Shown: piece after piece, positions 25,205 through 34,442 of the stretch | Position numbering within the stretch: position 1 is the stretch's first letter | Layout of the letters: the number at the start of each line of letters is the position of its first letter | Origin: CAVTWH01 sp963850915 | Lineage (GTDB): Bacteria; Actinomycetota; Actinomycetes; Mycobacteriales; Micromonosporaceae | Assembly: GCA_963850915.1 (NCBI GenBank) | Contig: CAWKND010000004.1 | Span: 62,001 to 126,000, forward strand | DNA: 64,000 nt | Direction: 5' to 3' | Translations under genes and position numbers: made by a program | Notes under the pieces: model-generated | The model's input: the letters and a program-made list of their open reading frames with translations, nothing else | Databases searched by the model: none | Told to the model about the DNA's origin: nothing

Positions 25205-26365
25205 TTACTGCACTTTGTCGACCAGGGCGGGGTGGCTGGCGATCCACTGGTCGACGGTACCGTCGCGCAGCGCCGCCAGCAGTTGCTCGCCGTCCGACGT
25301 GGGTACCTCGTAGCTGCTGCTGCCGCCACCCGGGACCGACTGGCCCGGTACCCCGATCCCGGTCATGTTCTTGATCCCTCCGGCCAGGGCGAGCAGGTCC
25401 GCGACTGAGCTGCCCCCGCCGTCGACGACCGCACCACCCCGCTGTGCCCCGTCGAGTGCCGCCTTCAGGCCGGCCTGGTTGTTGAGCATCTCGGGCGAGG
25501 TCAGTTTCTTGACCACCGCGGTGACCAGCTGGCGTACGTGCCGGTCCCGGGAGAACCCCCCGCCGTTGTCCGCGATGAGTAGGTGCTGGCGGGCGAAGTC
25601 GACCGCCTGCCAGCCGGCCAGGTGCTGGAAACCCTGTCGGTAGACAGCCGGCGTCACCCCCGGTACCGGCTGCTCTCCGTGGGCGGTGAGCGTGTACGGG
25701 GCGGCGACGCTGCCGTTCGCCCGGGTGCCCATATGTACCGACGTGGTGGTCGAGTCGACGTAGAGGTCCACGCCGCCGAGCACGTCGATCACCTTTTCCA
25801 GGCTTTCCATGGTGAACACCGCGGCGCCGGCGAAGGTGATTCCCCAGTCCTGCTTGAACATCTGACTGACCAGGCGGGCACCGCCGTGCGCGTACGCCGA
25901 ATTGATCTTGTCCTGGCCGCCCGGGTATCCGGTCGCCGGGTCGGCCGGGATGGTGACCCGGGTGTCCCGTTCGATGGTGATCAGCTCGGCCCGGTCATGG
26001 CTGGCCGGGATGTGCACAATCAGCACGGTGTCACTCCGCGACAGGTTGTCCGTCTGATCGCCGGACCTGCTGTCCACGCCCAGTACCAGGAAGTTGAGCG
26101 CGCTGCCGGCCGGTACGGCCGTTGCCGCCGGAGTAGCCGGCCCACCGGCGGGTGCCCGCCGGTCGCGCGCGCCGAGTTGGTTGGCTGCCACCGCTGAGGC
26201 GCCGAGTACTGCAACGGCGAGCAGTGCGGCACCGCCCACCCGGGTGGCCAGTACCATTCGGCGCCGCCGCCGGTACCCGTGCTCGATCCCGCGCAGCACT
26301 GTCGAGGCGGCCGGGGTCAGGTGCTCGTGGCGCTCGAAGGTGGCCCGCAGCTCATCCTCGATCAT
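25205..26365 (-). CDS. LytR-CpsA-Psr (LCP) family protein
   Basis: A protein of 386 residues: an N-terminal cytoplasmic segment (MIEDELRATFERHEHLTP), one transmembrane helix near residues 43-62, then an extracellular LCP domain (LNFLVLGVDSR..., RSDTVLIVHI, TIERDTRVTIP) with the Arg/Asp residues that bind polyprenyl pyrophosphate. LCP enzymes attach glycopolymers to peptidoglycan. The C-terminal part of about 60 residues (DLLALAGGIKNMTGIGVPG) is an accessory region. The ATG overlaps the stop of the upstream sigma gene (ATGA, 26362-26365), so the two are translationally coupled. The cytosolic N-terminus may sense or bind the sigma factor; this is an inference. Confidence 0.92.
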   Translation of the reverse strand: MIEDELRATFERHEHLTPAASTVLRGIEHGYRRRRRMVLATRVGGAALLAVAVLGASAVAANQLGARDRRAPAGGPATPAATAVPAGSALNFLVLGVDSRSGDQTDNLSRSDTVLIVHIPASHDRAELITIERDTRVTIPADPATGYPGGQDKINSAYAHGGARLVSQMFKQDWGITFAGAAVFTMESLEKVIDVLGGVDLYVDSTTTSVHMGTRANGSVAAPYTLTAHGEQPVPGVTPAVYRQGFQHLAGWQAVDFARQHLLIADNGGGFSRDRHVRQLVTAVVKKLTSPEMLNNQAGLKAALDGAQRGGAVVDGGGSSVADLLALAGGIKNMTGIGVPGQSVPGGGSSSYEVPTSDGEQLLAALRDGTVDQWIASHPALVDKVQ

Positions 26366-26886
26366 GACGATCCTTCCGTGGTGTGGGTGCGGGCCGGGCC
26401 GCCGGTCGCGTGGGCGGGGGTGACTGCGGAGCGCAGGGTGGCCAGCGCGCGGGAGATGTGCCCGCGCACCGTCCCCACCGCGCAGCCGAGTACCTCGGCG
26501 ATCTCGTTGTCCGACAGGTCCTCGTAGAAGCGCAGCACGACGGCGGCCCGTTGCCGGGCCGGCAGGCCGGCCAGCAGCGTCCACATGTGATCCCGGTCGG
26601 CGGCGCGGTCGGCATGGTCCGGGGCGGCTGGCGGCTCGACCGGATCGGCGCGCAGCGTCACCCGGCGCAGCCAGGAGCCGCGCCGGGTATCCAGGTAGAT
26701 GTTGGTGAGCATGCGGCGCACGTACCGCTCGGGCGAGCCGCTGGCCACCACCCGGCGCCACTGGAGATGCACTTTGATCATCGTCTCTTGTACGACGTCG
26801 GTCGCGCTGTGCGTGTCTCCGGTGAGCATCGTCGCGTACCGCAGCAGCGCGGGGAACCGGGAGTTCACGAACTCCTCGTATGTCAC
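26362..26886 (-). CDS. ECF RNA polymerase sigma factor, SigE-family (SigE/TIGR02983 type)
   Basis: Sigma-70 factor of 174 residues. Region 2 includes FPALLRYATMLTGDTHSATDVVQETMIKVHLQW; region 4 includes LPARQRAAVVLRFYEDLSDNEIAEVLGCAVGTVRGHISRALATL. It should direct a stress or envelope regulon. GTG 26886 is chosen because GGAGG ends 5 nt before it; the GTG at 26892 overlaps that site. The gene is coupled to the LCP gene by an ATGA overlap. No anti-sigma gene is seen, so the membrane LCP protein with its cytoplasmic tail is the only candidate partner. Confidence 0.92.
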   Translation of the reverse strand: MTYEEFVNSRFPALLRYATMLTGDTHSATDVVQETMIKVHLQWRRVVASGSPERYVRRMLTNIYLDTRRGSWLRRVTLRADPVEPPAAPDHADRAADRDHMWTLLAGLPARQRAAVVLRFYEDLSDNEIAEVLGCAVGTVRGHISRALATLRSAVTPAHATGGPARTHTTEGSS

Positions 26887-26985
26887 GATCACCTCCGTTG
26901 GCTCTCGACCCTAGGACGGGTACCGGCCCCGGAGGCATTGCGTCATTCTCCCGGAAAGTTCGGCGTGGCAGGTTGGGCGCGGAAG

Positions 26986-27885
26986 TCAGTCGGGCGGCTC
27001 GGGTGGCTCGACGGCGGCGTCACCGAGCAGGTCGACCAGCGTGCCGCCGTTGCGCTGGGCCTGGTCGCCCCGGCAGTTGTTCATGATCACGTAGGTCTGG
27101 TCGGTCTCCTTCGCCAGCTTCTTCAGCTTCGATGCCCAGTCGCGCAGTTCCTTGTCCGAGTAGTCGTAGTCGAAGCGCTCCTCGACGCTCTTCGCCGTCC
27201 ACTTCTCGCTGTGCCCGTGAAACCGCATCACCGCCGTGTCGGCGGTCGCGGCAAGCAACGGCGGGATCGAGTTCTTGTACCCCTGCGGCATGTCCACACA
27301 CACGAACGGCAGGTGGTGCTGGCGCAGGAAGGCCAGCGTCTCCTCGGCGTTGTCCCCGTGGAACCAGCTCTCGTGCCGCAGCTCCACCGCGACGCGCAGT
27401 GGCCGGCAGCGCTTGGCGACCTCCAGCAGGTACTGCTTGTTGTCCCGCCGGATGGTGAACCACGGCGGGAACTGGAACAGCAGCAGGCCCAGCTTTTTGG
27501 CCTCCTGCAAGGGATCCAGCGCGGACAGGAACCGGCTCCAGATGTCCTCGTAGACCTGCGGCGCCAGATCGTTCGGGTAGATGTTCTTCTTGTCGGTCTC
27601 GGGGCGGAGGTCCTTGTACAGCTTCGCCGGCTGGGTCGGGTGCCCGGTCAGCAGGCTGAACGCCTTGATGTTGAAGGTGAACCCGGGCGGCGTACGGGCG
27701 GCCCAGAGCGCCGCGGTCGCCTCGGCCGGTGGCGAGTAGTACGTCGAGTCGACTTCGACGAGCGGGAAGCGGGTGGCGTAGTAGCCCAGCCGCCGTTCCG
27801 GGTTGTCCGCGCCGGGCGGGTACCAGCCCGAGTCGAGCAGCGTCTTGTCCGTCCAGCCTGCGGTACCGACCTGGATGTTGCCCAT
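26986..27885 (-). CDS. DUF72 family protein
   Basis: A protein of 299 residues in the DUF72 (YecE) TIM-barrel family. Motifs are IQVGTAGWTDKTLL near the start, FPLVEVDSTYYSPPAEATAALWAARTPPGFTFNIKAF, LLFQFPPWF, RPLRVAVELRHESWF and VMRFHGHSEKW, with a C-terminal YVIMNNCRGDQAQRNG. The function of the family is unknown. Normal length. The start ATG 27885 lies next to the 3' end of the LAL regulator gene on the same strand. Confidence 0.92.
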   Translation of the reverse strand: MGNIQVGTAGWTDKTLLDSGWYPPGADNPERRLGYYATRFPLVEVDSTYYSPPAEATAALWAARTPPGFTFNIKAFSLLTGHPTQPAKLYKDLRPETDKKNIYPNDLAPQVYEDIWSRFLSALDPLQEAKKLGLLLFQFPPWFTIRRDNKQYLLEVAKRCRPLRVAVELRHESWFHGDNAEETLAFLRQHHLPFVCVDMPQGYKNSIPPLLAATADTAVMRFHGHSEKWTAKSVEERFDYDYSDKELRDWASKLKKLAKETDQTYVIMNNCRGDQAQRNGGTLVDLLGDAAVEPPEPPD

Positions 27886-27915
27886 CTGCCGCTCCCCGTC
27901 TGCTACTGCTTCGGC

Positions 27916-30635
27916 CTACTCGGGCCGCAGTACCGCAGCCACCTCGGTGCGCGAACCCACGTCCAGTTTGCGGAGGATGTTGGAGACGTGCACGGCGGCG
28001 GTACGCGGCGAGATGTAGAGCCGGCGGGCCAGTGCGGCGTTGGTGAGCCCGTCGGCGATCAACTGGGCCACCTCCCGCTCGCGTGGAGTCAACGCCTCCG
28101 GCCCGGTCATCGCCTCGGCGTCGTCCGGCATTCCGGCCCGCTCGCGGACCGCCACCAACTGCGCCACCCGCCAGCCTGACCAGTGCGCGAGCAGCTTGCT
28201 CGCCTCGGTCACGTGGCCGGTCGCCTCCGCTACCCGGCCCAGGGCCAGCAGGCTGCCCGCCGCGCCGACGTGTGCCGTCCCGCGCGCTGCCGGCCCGAGG
28301 CTGGAGTCGGTACTGGCCGACCGGTATCCGCGCAGCGCCTGCTCGGGCTCGCCGGCGGCCTCGGCGAGCTGGGCGCCGAGCAGTTGCCGCCAGCCGGGCT
28401 CGGCGCGGTCGCCGGCGGCCGCCTTGGCCAGCTCCTCGACCTGAGCCAGCGGGAGCCCGCCGAGCGCCGCGCTGACCAGGTCGTGGGCCAGGTCGCCACC
28501 GGCCGACTGGGGGACTGGCGCAGCTGGTCGAGCAGCTCGGGGAGGATCGCGGCGGCCTGCTCCCAGTCGCCGGCGCGGCAGGCCAGGTGGAAGGCGAGAC
28601 CGGCGGTGGCCGGGGCGGGCGGCTGGGTACCGCAGGCCAGTTCGGTGATGACCGTCTCGGCCCGGGCCAGGTCGCCGGCTTCGAGGGCCAGCCCGGCCAG
28701 CGCTGGGGCGTGGTAGTTGCTCGGCCGACCGCGGCGAGCATATTGGCTGGCCCGCAGGCCGCCCTCCTCCAGTGCGACGCGGGCAGCGGCCAGCTCGCCC
28801 CGGTCCATCTCCATCACGGCCAGCCCCTGGTAGTAGCTGGCGACGGCGAACTGGTCGGCGCCCGCGCGCTCGGCGTCCCGGCGCATCCGCTCCAGGATCT
28901 CGGTGTGGTCCTTGCGGCTCTCCGGCGCCAGGTTGAAGGCGAGGTTGTGCAGCGCTCGGGAGGCGAGGAACCACTCGTGGCAGGCCTCCGCCTCGGCGGC
29001 CGCCGTGTAGAGCATCTTGCGGCCCTCCTCCACCCGGCCGTCCACGGCGATGAGCAGGGAGCCCTTCTCGACCAGGCCGGCCACCCGGCTCTCCGGCAGG
29101 TCGTGCGCGGCGGCCAGGGCAAGTGCCTGGTCGGCCCAGGCCAGCCCGGTCTCCCGGTCGCCGCGCAGCATGTAGGACTGGGCGATGGTGGCCAGCGCCC
29201 GACCGCGCTGCTCACTCGGCGGCAGGTCATCGACGAGCAGCTCGATCTCGCTGGTCAGGGTGCGTACCCCCGGCTCGTCATCGGTCTCCCAGGCCAGCCG
29301 GAAGAGCAGTACCAGCGCGCGTACCTCCTCCTGGTCGTCGCCGGCCCGGTCCCGCCAGCGGCGGGCGTAGCCGGTCGCGTCGTCCAGCAGGCCGGCCAGC
29401 CACGCTGCCTGCGCGGCTGTGCCCAGCAGCACCGGGTCCTGGGCCGCCTGCTCCAGCCCCAGCTCGGCCAGTTGCAGCGCCTGGTAGACCGAGCCGGTGC
29501 TCAGGTAGCGGGCGCTGCCGGCGCGCGCGGCGCTGACCATGTCCTCGTAGCGGCGGGCCGCCTTGGCGTGGTGGGCGACCATGGCCGCGTCGGCGATCGG
29601 CGAACAGCCCGCACCGGGTTCGGCGTCACCGAGCAGGGCGTCGAGCGCCGCCTCGTGCAGCCGCCGGCGCTCCCGGCCGAGCAGCGATCCGGTCAGTACC
29701 TCGCGGAGCAGCGCGTGCCGGAAGCTGAACTCGTCCTCGCCCGACTCGACCAGTACCCCCCGGCGGACCAGCTCGCGCAGCGCGTCGATCAGCTGCCTCT
29801 CGGCCGCGCCGGTGACCGTGGCCAGCAGGTCGAACGGGATGCGCTGGCCGAGTACGGCGGCTGCCTCCACGATCCGCCGGCAGTCGGGGGAGAGGTCGGC
29901 GAGCTGCTGGCGGAGTACCTCGGCGAGGCTCCACGGCAGCGGTCGCTCGCCCAGCTGCGCCAGGTCCTCGCCCTCGTACGCGCGCAGCAGCTCCTCCAGG
30001 TAGAACGGGTTGCCGCCGGTGCGCTGGTGCAGCGCCATCACCGTGCGGTAGGAGGAGGGCGCGCCGCGGGCCGCCGCCAGCAGGGCCGAGGTCTCGTCCG
30101 GGGTGAGCCGGTCGAGCAGCAGATGGGTGACGGAGTGCCGCCGGTCGAGCCGGGCCAGCAGTGCGTCCACCGGTCGGCGGCTGGTCACCTCGGCCGGCCG
30201 GTAGGTGCCGATCAGCAGCCGGCTGCCGGACCGGTCGGCCAGCTGCTCGAAGAGGGCCGCGCTCTCCGCGTCGGCCCAGTGCAGATCCTCGAAGACGAGG
30301 ACCGCGAAGCCCTCGCCGAGCACGCTCTCCACCAGCTCGAGCGCGGCGTGCAGCCGGTCGGCCGGGGCGCGCTCCGGATCGGTCAGCGCGGCCAGTTGCC
30401 CGGCCGGGATCCCGCAGCCGTCGAGCGCGTCGATCAGCAGCTCATACGGGCGGCCCAGCGAGCCGGGCTGGGCTTCGCCGCGCAGCCGTACCGCGTCGGC
30501 CGGCAGCGTGCCGAACAGTTCGTCGATCAGTCGGGTCTTGCCGATGCCCGGCTCCCCGGCAACGATCGCCACCTCGACACGGCCGGTGGCCCCGAGCTGC
30601 CGCAACCGCTGCAACTCGGGGCCCCGACCGATCAT
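27916..30635 (-). pseudogene. Large LuxR-family (LAL/MalT-like) ATPase regulator, frameshifted
   Basis: Reads as a single LAL regulator of about 900 residues: an N-terminal AAA-type ATPase (MIGRGPELQRL, Walker A AGEPGIGKTR, Walker B VLVFEDLHWADAES), a long TPR-like middle, and a C-terminal LuxR helix-turn-helix (LTPREREVAQLIADGLTNAALARRLYISPRTAAVHVSNILRKL). The frame breaks near 28510: the N-terminal frame reaches LDQLRQSPS and the C-terminal frame begins about SAGGDLAHDLVSAALGG. One extra C in the five-C run (28508-28518) would join them. As written, the HTH is not translated with the ATPase. The start ATG 30635 overlaps the upstream small gene (TGATG); a GTG at 30668 is the alternative. Confidence 0.82.
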
Positions 30636-30865
30636 CAACGGACTGGCTCCGCCCCGACTACCCCGCACGAAACAAGGCTACCGGCGCGGGCCGACACTCT
30701 ATGACCGTCGGCATCGGTACCGGCCGCTGCCTCGCGCCGGCGGGCGTGCCGGGCCGAGCGGGCGCGCTTGGCGTCGCGGGCCTGGTTTGCCCGGCTGGCC
30801 TCGGCGATCAGCTCGGAGCGGTGCTGGGTGGCCAGATCGAACAGGATCTCCGGGTGCTGGAACAT
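30635..30865 (-). CDS. Small actinobacterial protein (MFQHPEIL type)
   Basis: A basic protein of 76 residues starting MFQHPEILFDLATQHRSELIAEA, a pattern I know from small actinobacterial proteins of unknown function that often lie beside regulators. Helical, Ala/Arg-rich middle (RAKRARSARHARRREA). Start ATG 30865 has AAGGGGG 7 nt upstream. The stop overlaps the next start in TGATG. The last 25 residues have less typical composition, so the true C-terminus may be recent. Confidence 0.72.
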   Translation of the reverse strand: MFQHPEILFDLATQHRSELIAEASRANQARDAKRARSARHARRREAAAGTDADGHRVSARAGSLVSCGVVGAEPVR

Positions 30866-31093
30866 TTCTTATCCCCCTTGGCTGGCTGCCCGGCTTGGCA
30901 GCTCTGCGGACTTCTCTGTGTTGACTCCATCCTCGGAAATCCGGCGCTCCGGGACATCGGCATCGACTGCGTAACCTGGCGGCCGCCCCGTGACTAGCCA
31001 CTCGGGGCAGGGGTACTAGGTATGCCTATGGCGCCGGTCACCCCCGGCCGCGCCGGGGCCCGCGCCGCGTCGGGGCGACGGCTGAGTGGTCAC

Positions 31094-31099
31094 TAGGAT
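31094..31099 (+). promoter_or_regulatory. -10 box TAGGAT for guaA
   Basis: TAGGAT, 6 nt before ATG 31106; no Shine-Dalgarno sequence is visible, so a leaderless guaA transcript is predicted. Confidence 0.55.
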
Positions 31100-31105
31100 C
31101 GGGTT

Positions 31106-32653
31106 ATGAGTACGCCCAGCCCTGTTCTCGTCGTGGACTTCGGCGCCCAGTACGCCCAGCTCATCGCCCGCCGGGTACGCGAGGCGCACGTGTACTCCGA
31201 GATCGTGCCGTCCTCGATGCCGGCCGCCGAGATGCTCGCCAAGAACCCGGCCGCGATCATCCTGTCCGGCGGCCCGTCGAGCGTCTATGAACCCGGTGCG
31301 CCCCAGCTCGACGAGCGCGTCTTCGACGCCGAGGTACCCATCTTCGGGATCTGCTACGGCTTCCAGGCGATGGCCCGGGCGCTCGGCGGTACCGTGGCGC
31401 ACACCGGCGGCCGGGAGTTCGGCGGTACCCCGGTCACCGTCGCCGACAGCGTGCTCTTCCGCGACCTGCCGGCCGAGCAGAGCGTGTGGATGAGCCACGG
31501 CGACTGCGTGACGGTGGCGCCCGAGGGTTACCAGGTGACCGCGCAGAGCCCCGGCGCCCCGATCGCCGGCTTCGAGCACCTGCCCAGCCGCCGGGCCGGC
31601 GTGCAGTTCCACCCCGAGGTGGCGCACACCGCGTACGGCCAGCGGATGCTGGAGCGCTTCCTGCACGAGATCGCCGGCATCGAGCCGACCTGGACCAACG
31701 CCAACATCATCGAGGAGCAGGTGGCGCTGATCCGGGAGAAGGTCGGTGCCAAGGAGGTCATCTGCGGGCTCTCCGGCGGCGTCGACTCGGCGGTCGCCGC
31801 GGCGCTGGTACACCGGGCGGTCGGCGACCAGCTCACCTGCGTCTTCGTCGACCACGGGCTGCTGCGGGCGGGCGAGGCCGAGCAGGTGGAGAAGGACTAC
31901 GTCGCGGCCACCGGTATCAAGCTCAGAGTCGTCGACGCGGCCGACCGCTTCCTGACCGCGCTCGCCGGGGTCACCGACCCGGAGCAGAAGCGCAAAATCA
32001 TCGGGCGGGAGTTCATCCGCGTCTTCGAGGTGGCGGCGCGCGAAGTGGCCGCCTCCGGCGACGTCGAATTCCTGGTACAGGGAACCCTCTACCCCGATGT
32101 GGTGGAGTCGGGTGGCGGAACGGGCACCGCCAACATCAAGAGCCACCACAACGTGGGCGGCCTCCCGGACGACCTGAAGTTCCAGCTCATCGAGCCGCTG
32201 CGCACGCTGTTCAAGGACGAGGTACGCGCCGTCGGCGCCGCGCTCGGGCTACCCGAGGCGATGGTGTGGCGGCACCCGTTCCCCGGCCCGGGACTGGCCA
32301 TCCGGATCATCGGCGAGGTCACCCGCGACCGGCTGGAACTGCTGCGCGCAGCCGACCTGATCGCCCGCCAGGAGCTGACCGCCGCCGGACTGGACCGCGA
32401 CGTCTGGCAGTTCCCGGTGGTACTGCTGGCGGAGGTGCGCTCGGTCGGCGTACAGGGCGACGGGCGCACGTACGGCCACCCGGTGGTACTGCGCCCGGTG
32501 TCCAGTGAGGACGCGATGACCGCCGACTGGTCCCGGCTGCCGTTCGAGCTGATCGCCCGGATCAGTACCCGCATCACCAACGAGGTACCCGACGTCAACC
32601 GGGTCGTCCTCGACGTGACTAGCAAGCCGCCGGGGACTATCGAGTGGGAGTAG
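31106..32653 (+). CDS. guaA: GMP synthase (glutamine-hydrolysing)
   Basis: GMP synthetase of 515 residues converts XMP to GMP. The N-terminal class I glutamine amidotransferase domain has the nucleophile Cys83 in GICYGFQAM and His169 in FHPEV. The ATP-pyrophosphatase P-loop LSGGVDSAVAAAL follows at about 222-235, and the C-terminal dimerisation domain ends TSKPPGTIEWE, invariant in the family. It completes the guaB-guaB3-guaA set, with guaA separated by 10.6 kb as in other actinobacteria. Confidence 0.98.
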   Translation: MSTPSPVLVVDFGAQYAQLIARRVREAHVYSEIVPSSMPAAEMLAKNPAAIILSGGPSSVYEPGAPQLDERVFDAEVPIFGICYGFQAMARALGGTVAHTGGREFGGTPVTVADSVLFRDLPAEQSVWMSHGDCVTVAPEGYQVTAQSPGAPIAGFEHLPSRRAGVQFHPEVAHTAYGQRMLERFLHEIAGIEPTWTNANIIEEQVALIREKVGAKEVICGLSGGVDSAVAAALVHRAVGDQLTCVFVDHGLLRAGEAEQVEKDYVAATGIKLRVVDAADRFLTALAGVTDPEQKRKIIGREFIRVFEVAAREVAASGDVEFLVQGTLYPDVVESGGGTGTANIKSHHNVGGLPDDLKFQLIEPLRTLFKDEVRAVGAALGLPEAMVWRHPFPGPGLAIRIIGEVTRDRLELLRAADLIARQELTAAGLDRDVWQFPVVLLAEVRSVGVQGDGRTYGHPVVLRPVSSEDAMTADWSRLPFELIARISTRITNEVPDVNRVVLDVTSKPPGTIEWE

Positions 32654-32666
32654 TGGTTGCGCTCTT

Positions 32667-32740
32667 GCTTCGCCGGGGCGGGGTGCCCACTCCGGGCGGT
32701 CAGGCTTGATCCCTCCGTGGGCACCCCGCCCCGGCGAAGC
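32667..32740. terminator. Long-stem hairpin with conserved loop, copy 1 (after guaA)
   Basis: Perfect 24-bp arms (32667-32690 and 32717-32740) enclose a 26-nt loop containing GGCGGTCAGGCTTGATCCC. A second hairpin at 45040-45109 has different arms but the same loop. It lies 13 nt after guaA and may terminate transcription, but the shared loop shows it is more than a terminator. Confidence 0.8.
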
Positions 32741-32750
32741 GGCGGTTGTT

Positions 32751-32820
32751 GGGCTGAGCGGTTTGAGCTGAGCGGTTTGAGCTGAGCGGTTTGAGCTGAG
32801 CGGTTTGAGCTGAGCGGTTT
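32751..32820. repeat. 14-bp tandem repeat after the guaA hairpin
   Basis: Five exact or near-exact copies of GAGCTGAGCGGTTT, starting 10 nt after the hairpin; the region is non-coding. Confidence 0.9.
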
Positions 32821-32875
32821 GGGCTGCTGAGTGGTTGGGCTGGGCGGTGCGGCCGGGATGAGCGTTGGCGTTGGG

Positions 32876-33175
32876 CTAGGCGGTGGGTGGCTCGGCGGCC
32901 GGGGTGAATGTGGGCGGGTAGGGAGCCGCGGGAGCGGGCGTGGCCGGCTCTTCGGGCATTACCAGCCAGGCGATGGCGTAGGCGAGTAGGGCGGTGCCGC
33001 CGCTGAAGACTGCTAGGACTACGAACAGCACGCGTGCGGCGACCGGGTCGATGTTGAGGTAGCGGCCGAATCCGGCGCAGATGCCGGCGACCATCCGGTC
33101 GTCCCGGCTCCGGCGGAGTTCCTTGTAGGGCTGCTGGCTCTGGTACGGCTGCTGGTTGAAGGCTGTCTGTGTCAT
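32876..33175 (-). CDS. PspC domain protein
   Basis: A protein of 99 residues. After a Gln/Tyr-rich start (MTQTAFNQQPYQSQQPYKEL) comes the PspC core: LRRSRDDRMVAGICAGFGRYLNIDPVAARVLFVVLAVFSGGTALLAYAIAWLVMPEE, with one or two membrane helices. The C-terminus is Pro/Ala-rich. PspC proteins take part in envelope-stress responses. The longer frame to 33484 is antisense to the NUDIX gene leader. Two more PspC-domain genes lie at 38.3-41.5 kb. Confidence 0.92.
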   Translation of the reverse strand: MTQTAFNQQPYQSQQPYKELRRSRDDRMVAGICAGFGRYLNIDPVAARVLFVVLAVFSGGTALLAYAIAWLVMPEEPATPAPAAPYPPTFTPAAEPPTA

Positions 33176-33320
33176 GTATCCACCGTGCGGCCCGGGCGGG
33201 TACCCGCGCCTCGGTGAGTCACCGGAGAGTGACCCTGACGTTTCTCTCCGGGACGAACCCTGTGTCAGCAATCCGACATTAGACCTGGCCGAACCGCTGG
33301 TCTCGGGAGAATCAGGACTC

Positions 33321-34253
33321 GTGACGCCCGCGCTAGAAGCACTGCGGCGCATCGCCGCGTACGCCATCTGTCGCAATGAGGACAACGAGGTCCTACTGGT
33401 CCGCGCGTCGGACAAGGCCGGCACCCCAGGTGTCTGGTCGCTGCCCGGCGGTGCGGTGGACCACGGCGAGAACCCCACCGACACGGTGGTCCGGGAGACC
33501 GCCGCCGAGACCGGACTCTCGGTGGCTGTGACCGGACTGCACGACGTCTACGCCGACATGCGTTCAATGCCCCATCGAGGCATCACCATCCACACCGACC
33601 GGGTGTTCTACCGCACCCGGTTGCGCGGCGGCGCCCTGGTAAGCCGGGTCGACCAACCGACCGACATGGCCTGCTGGGTCAGCCCGGCCGAGGCTGCCGC
33701 GCTGCCGCTGCGGCAGTTCACCGCGGTCGCCCTGGAACTGCCACCGGCCGTGGCCGACCTGCGCCCCGACGAGGCACCGGACTTCCCGTCGTTCCACGCC
33801 GTACCAGGGCCGGACGGGCTGCACCGGGCCCAGCGCTTCGCCGCCTACGGGCTGGTCACCGACCTGGCCGACCGGGTACTGCTGACCCGGATCGCCGACG
33901 GGTACCCGGGAGCCGGCCAGTGGCACCTGCCGGGCGGGGGTACCGACTTCGGCGAGCAGCCCGGTGCCGCACTGATCCGGGAACTCGCTGAGGAGACCGG
34001 CCAGCACGGCCGGCTGGGCGCGCTGCTCGGGGTCGCGAGCCACCGGGATCCGGCCTCGCTCGGCCCCGAGGGGTACCCCATCGACTGGCACGGCGTCCGC
34101 GCCTTCTACCGGGTGGCCGTGGAGGCCGCCGGAATCCCCCGGGTGTACGACGTCGGCGGTTCGACGGCGGAGGCGCGCTGGTTCTCCCGGGCCGAGGTGG
34201 GTGGCCTGCCGGTCACCGAGGTCACCGCGGAGGCGCTCGCCGCGGCGGCCTGA
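33321..34253 (+). CDS. Tandem double-NUDIX hydrolase 1
   Basis: A protein of 310 residues with two NUDIX domains (about 8-140 and 170-305), a relative of the next gene. Domain 1 reads GGAVDHGEN...RETAAETGL, where the first Glu of the REUXEEXGU core is Ala. Domain 2 reads GGGTDFGEQ...RELAEETGQ with all catalytic Glu present. The second domain alone is therefore likely to hydrolyse nucleoside-diphosphate-type substrates. GTG 33321 is chosen because the residues after it (ALRRIAAYAICRN) match the start of the paralogue. The product's substrate is unknown. Confidence 0.86.
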   Translation: MTPALEALRRIAAYAICRNEDNEVLLVRASDKAGTPGVWSLPGGAVDHGENPTDTVVRETAAETGLSVAVTGLHDVYADMRSMPHRGITIHTDRVFYRTRLRGGALVSRVDQPTDMACWVSPAEAAALPLRQFTAVALELPPAVADLRPDEAPDFPSFHAVPGPDGLHRAQRFAAYGLVTDLADRVLLTRIADGYPGAGQWHLPGGGTDFGEQPGAALIRELAEETGQHGRLGALLGVASHRDPASLGPEGYPIDWHGVRAFYRVAVEAAGIPRVYDVGGSTAEARWFSRAEVGGLPVTEVTAEALAAAA

Positions 34254-34442
34254 CCACCGCGTGCCACGGTAGGCCCGCACCCGCGGTATCGACCCGGCGC
34301 GCCAGACCGGCCTGCTCCCCGGCTCAGGCAACGTCCACCCGGCTCCGGGCCGCGCCGGGCTTGGTGTGGGGCCGGGGCTTGCTTCCCGGCCAGCGGTGTC
34401 GGCCGGGCTTGCCGGCGCGGCTTTGCGGCTAGCCTGCATGGC

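Noticed and set aside
27020..28741. 573-codon minus ORF over the DUF72 and LAL genes
   Set aside because: An out-of-frame reading of real coding sequence on the same strand; no domain.
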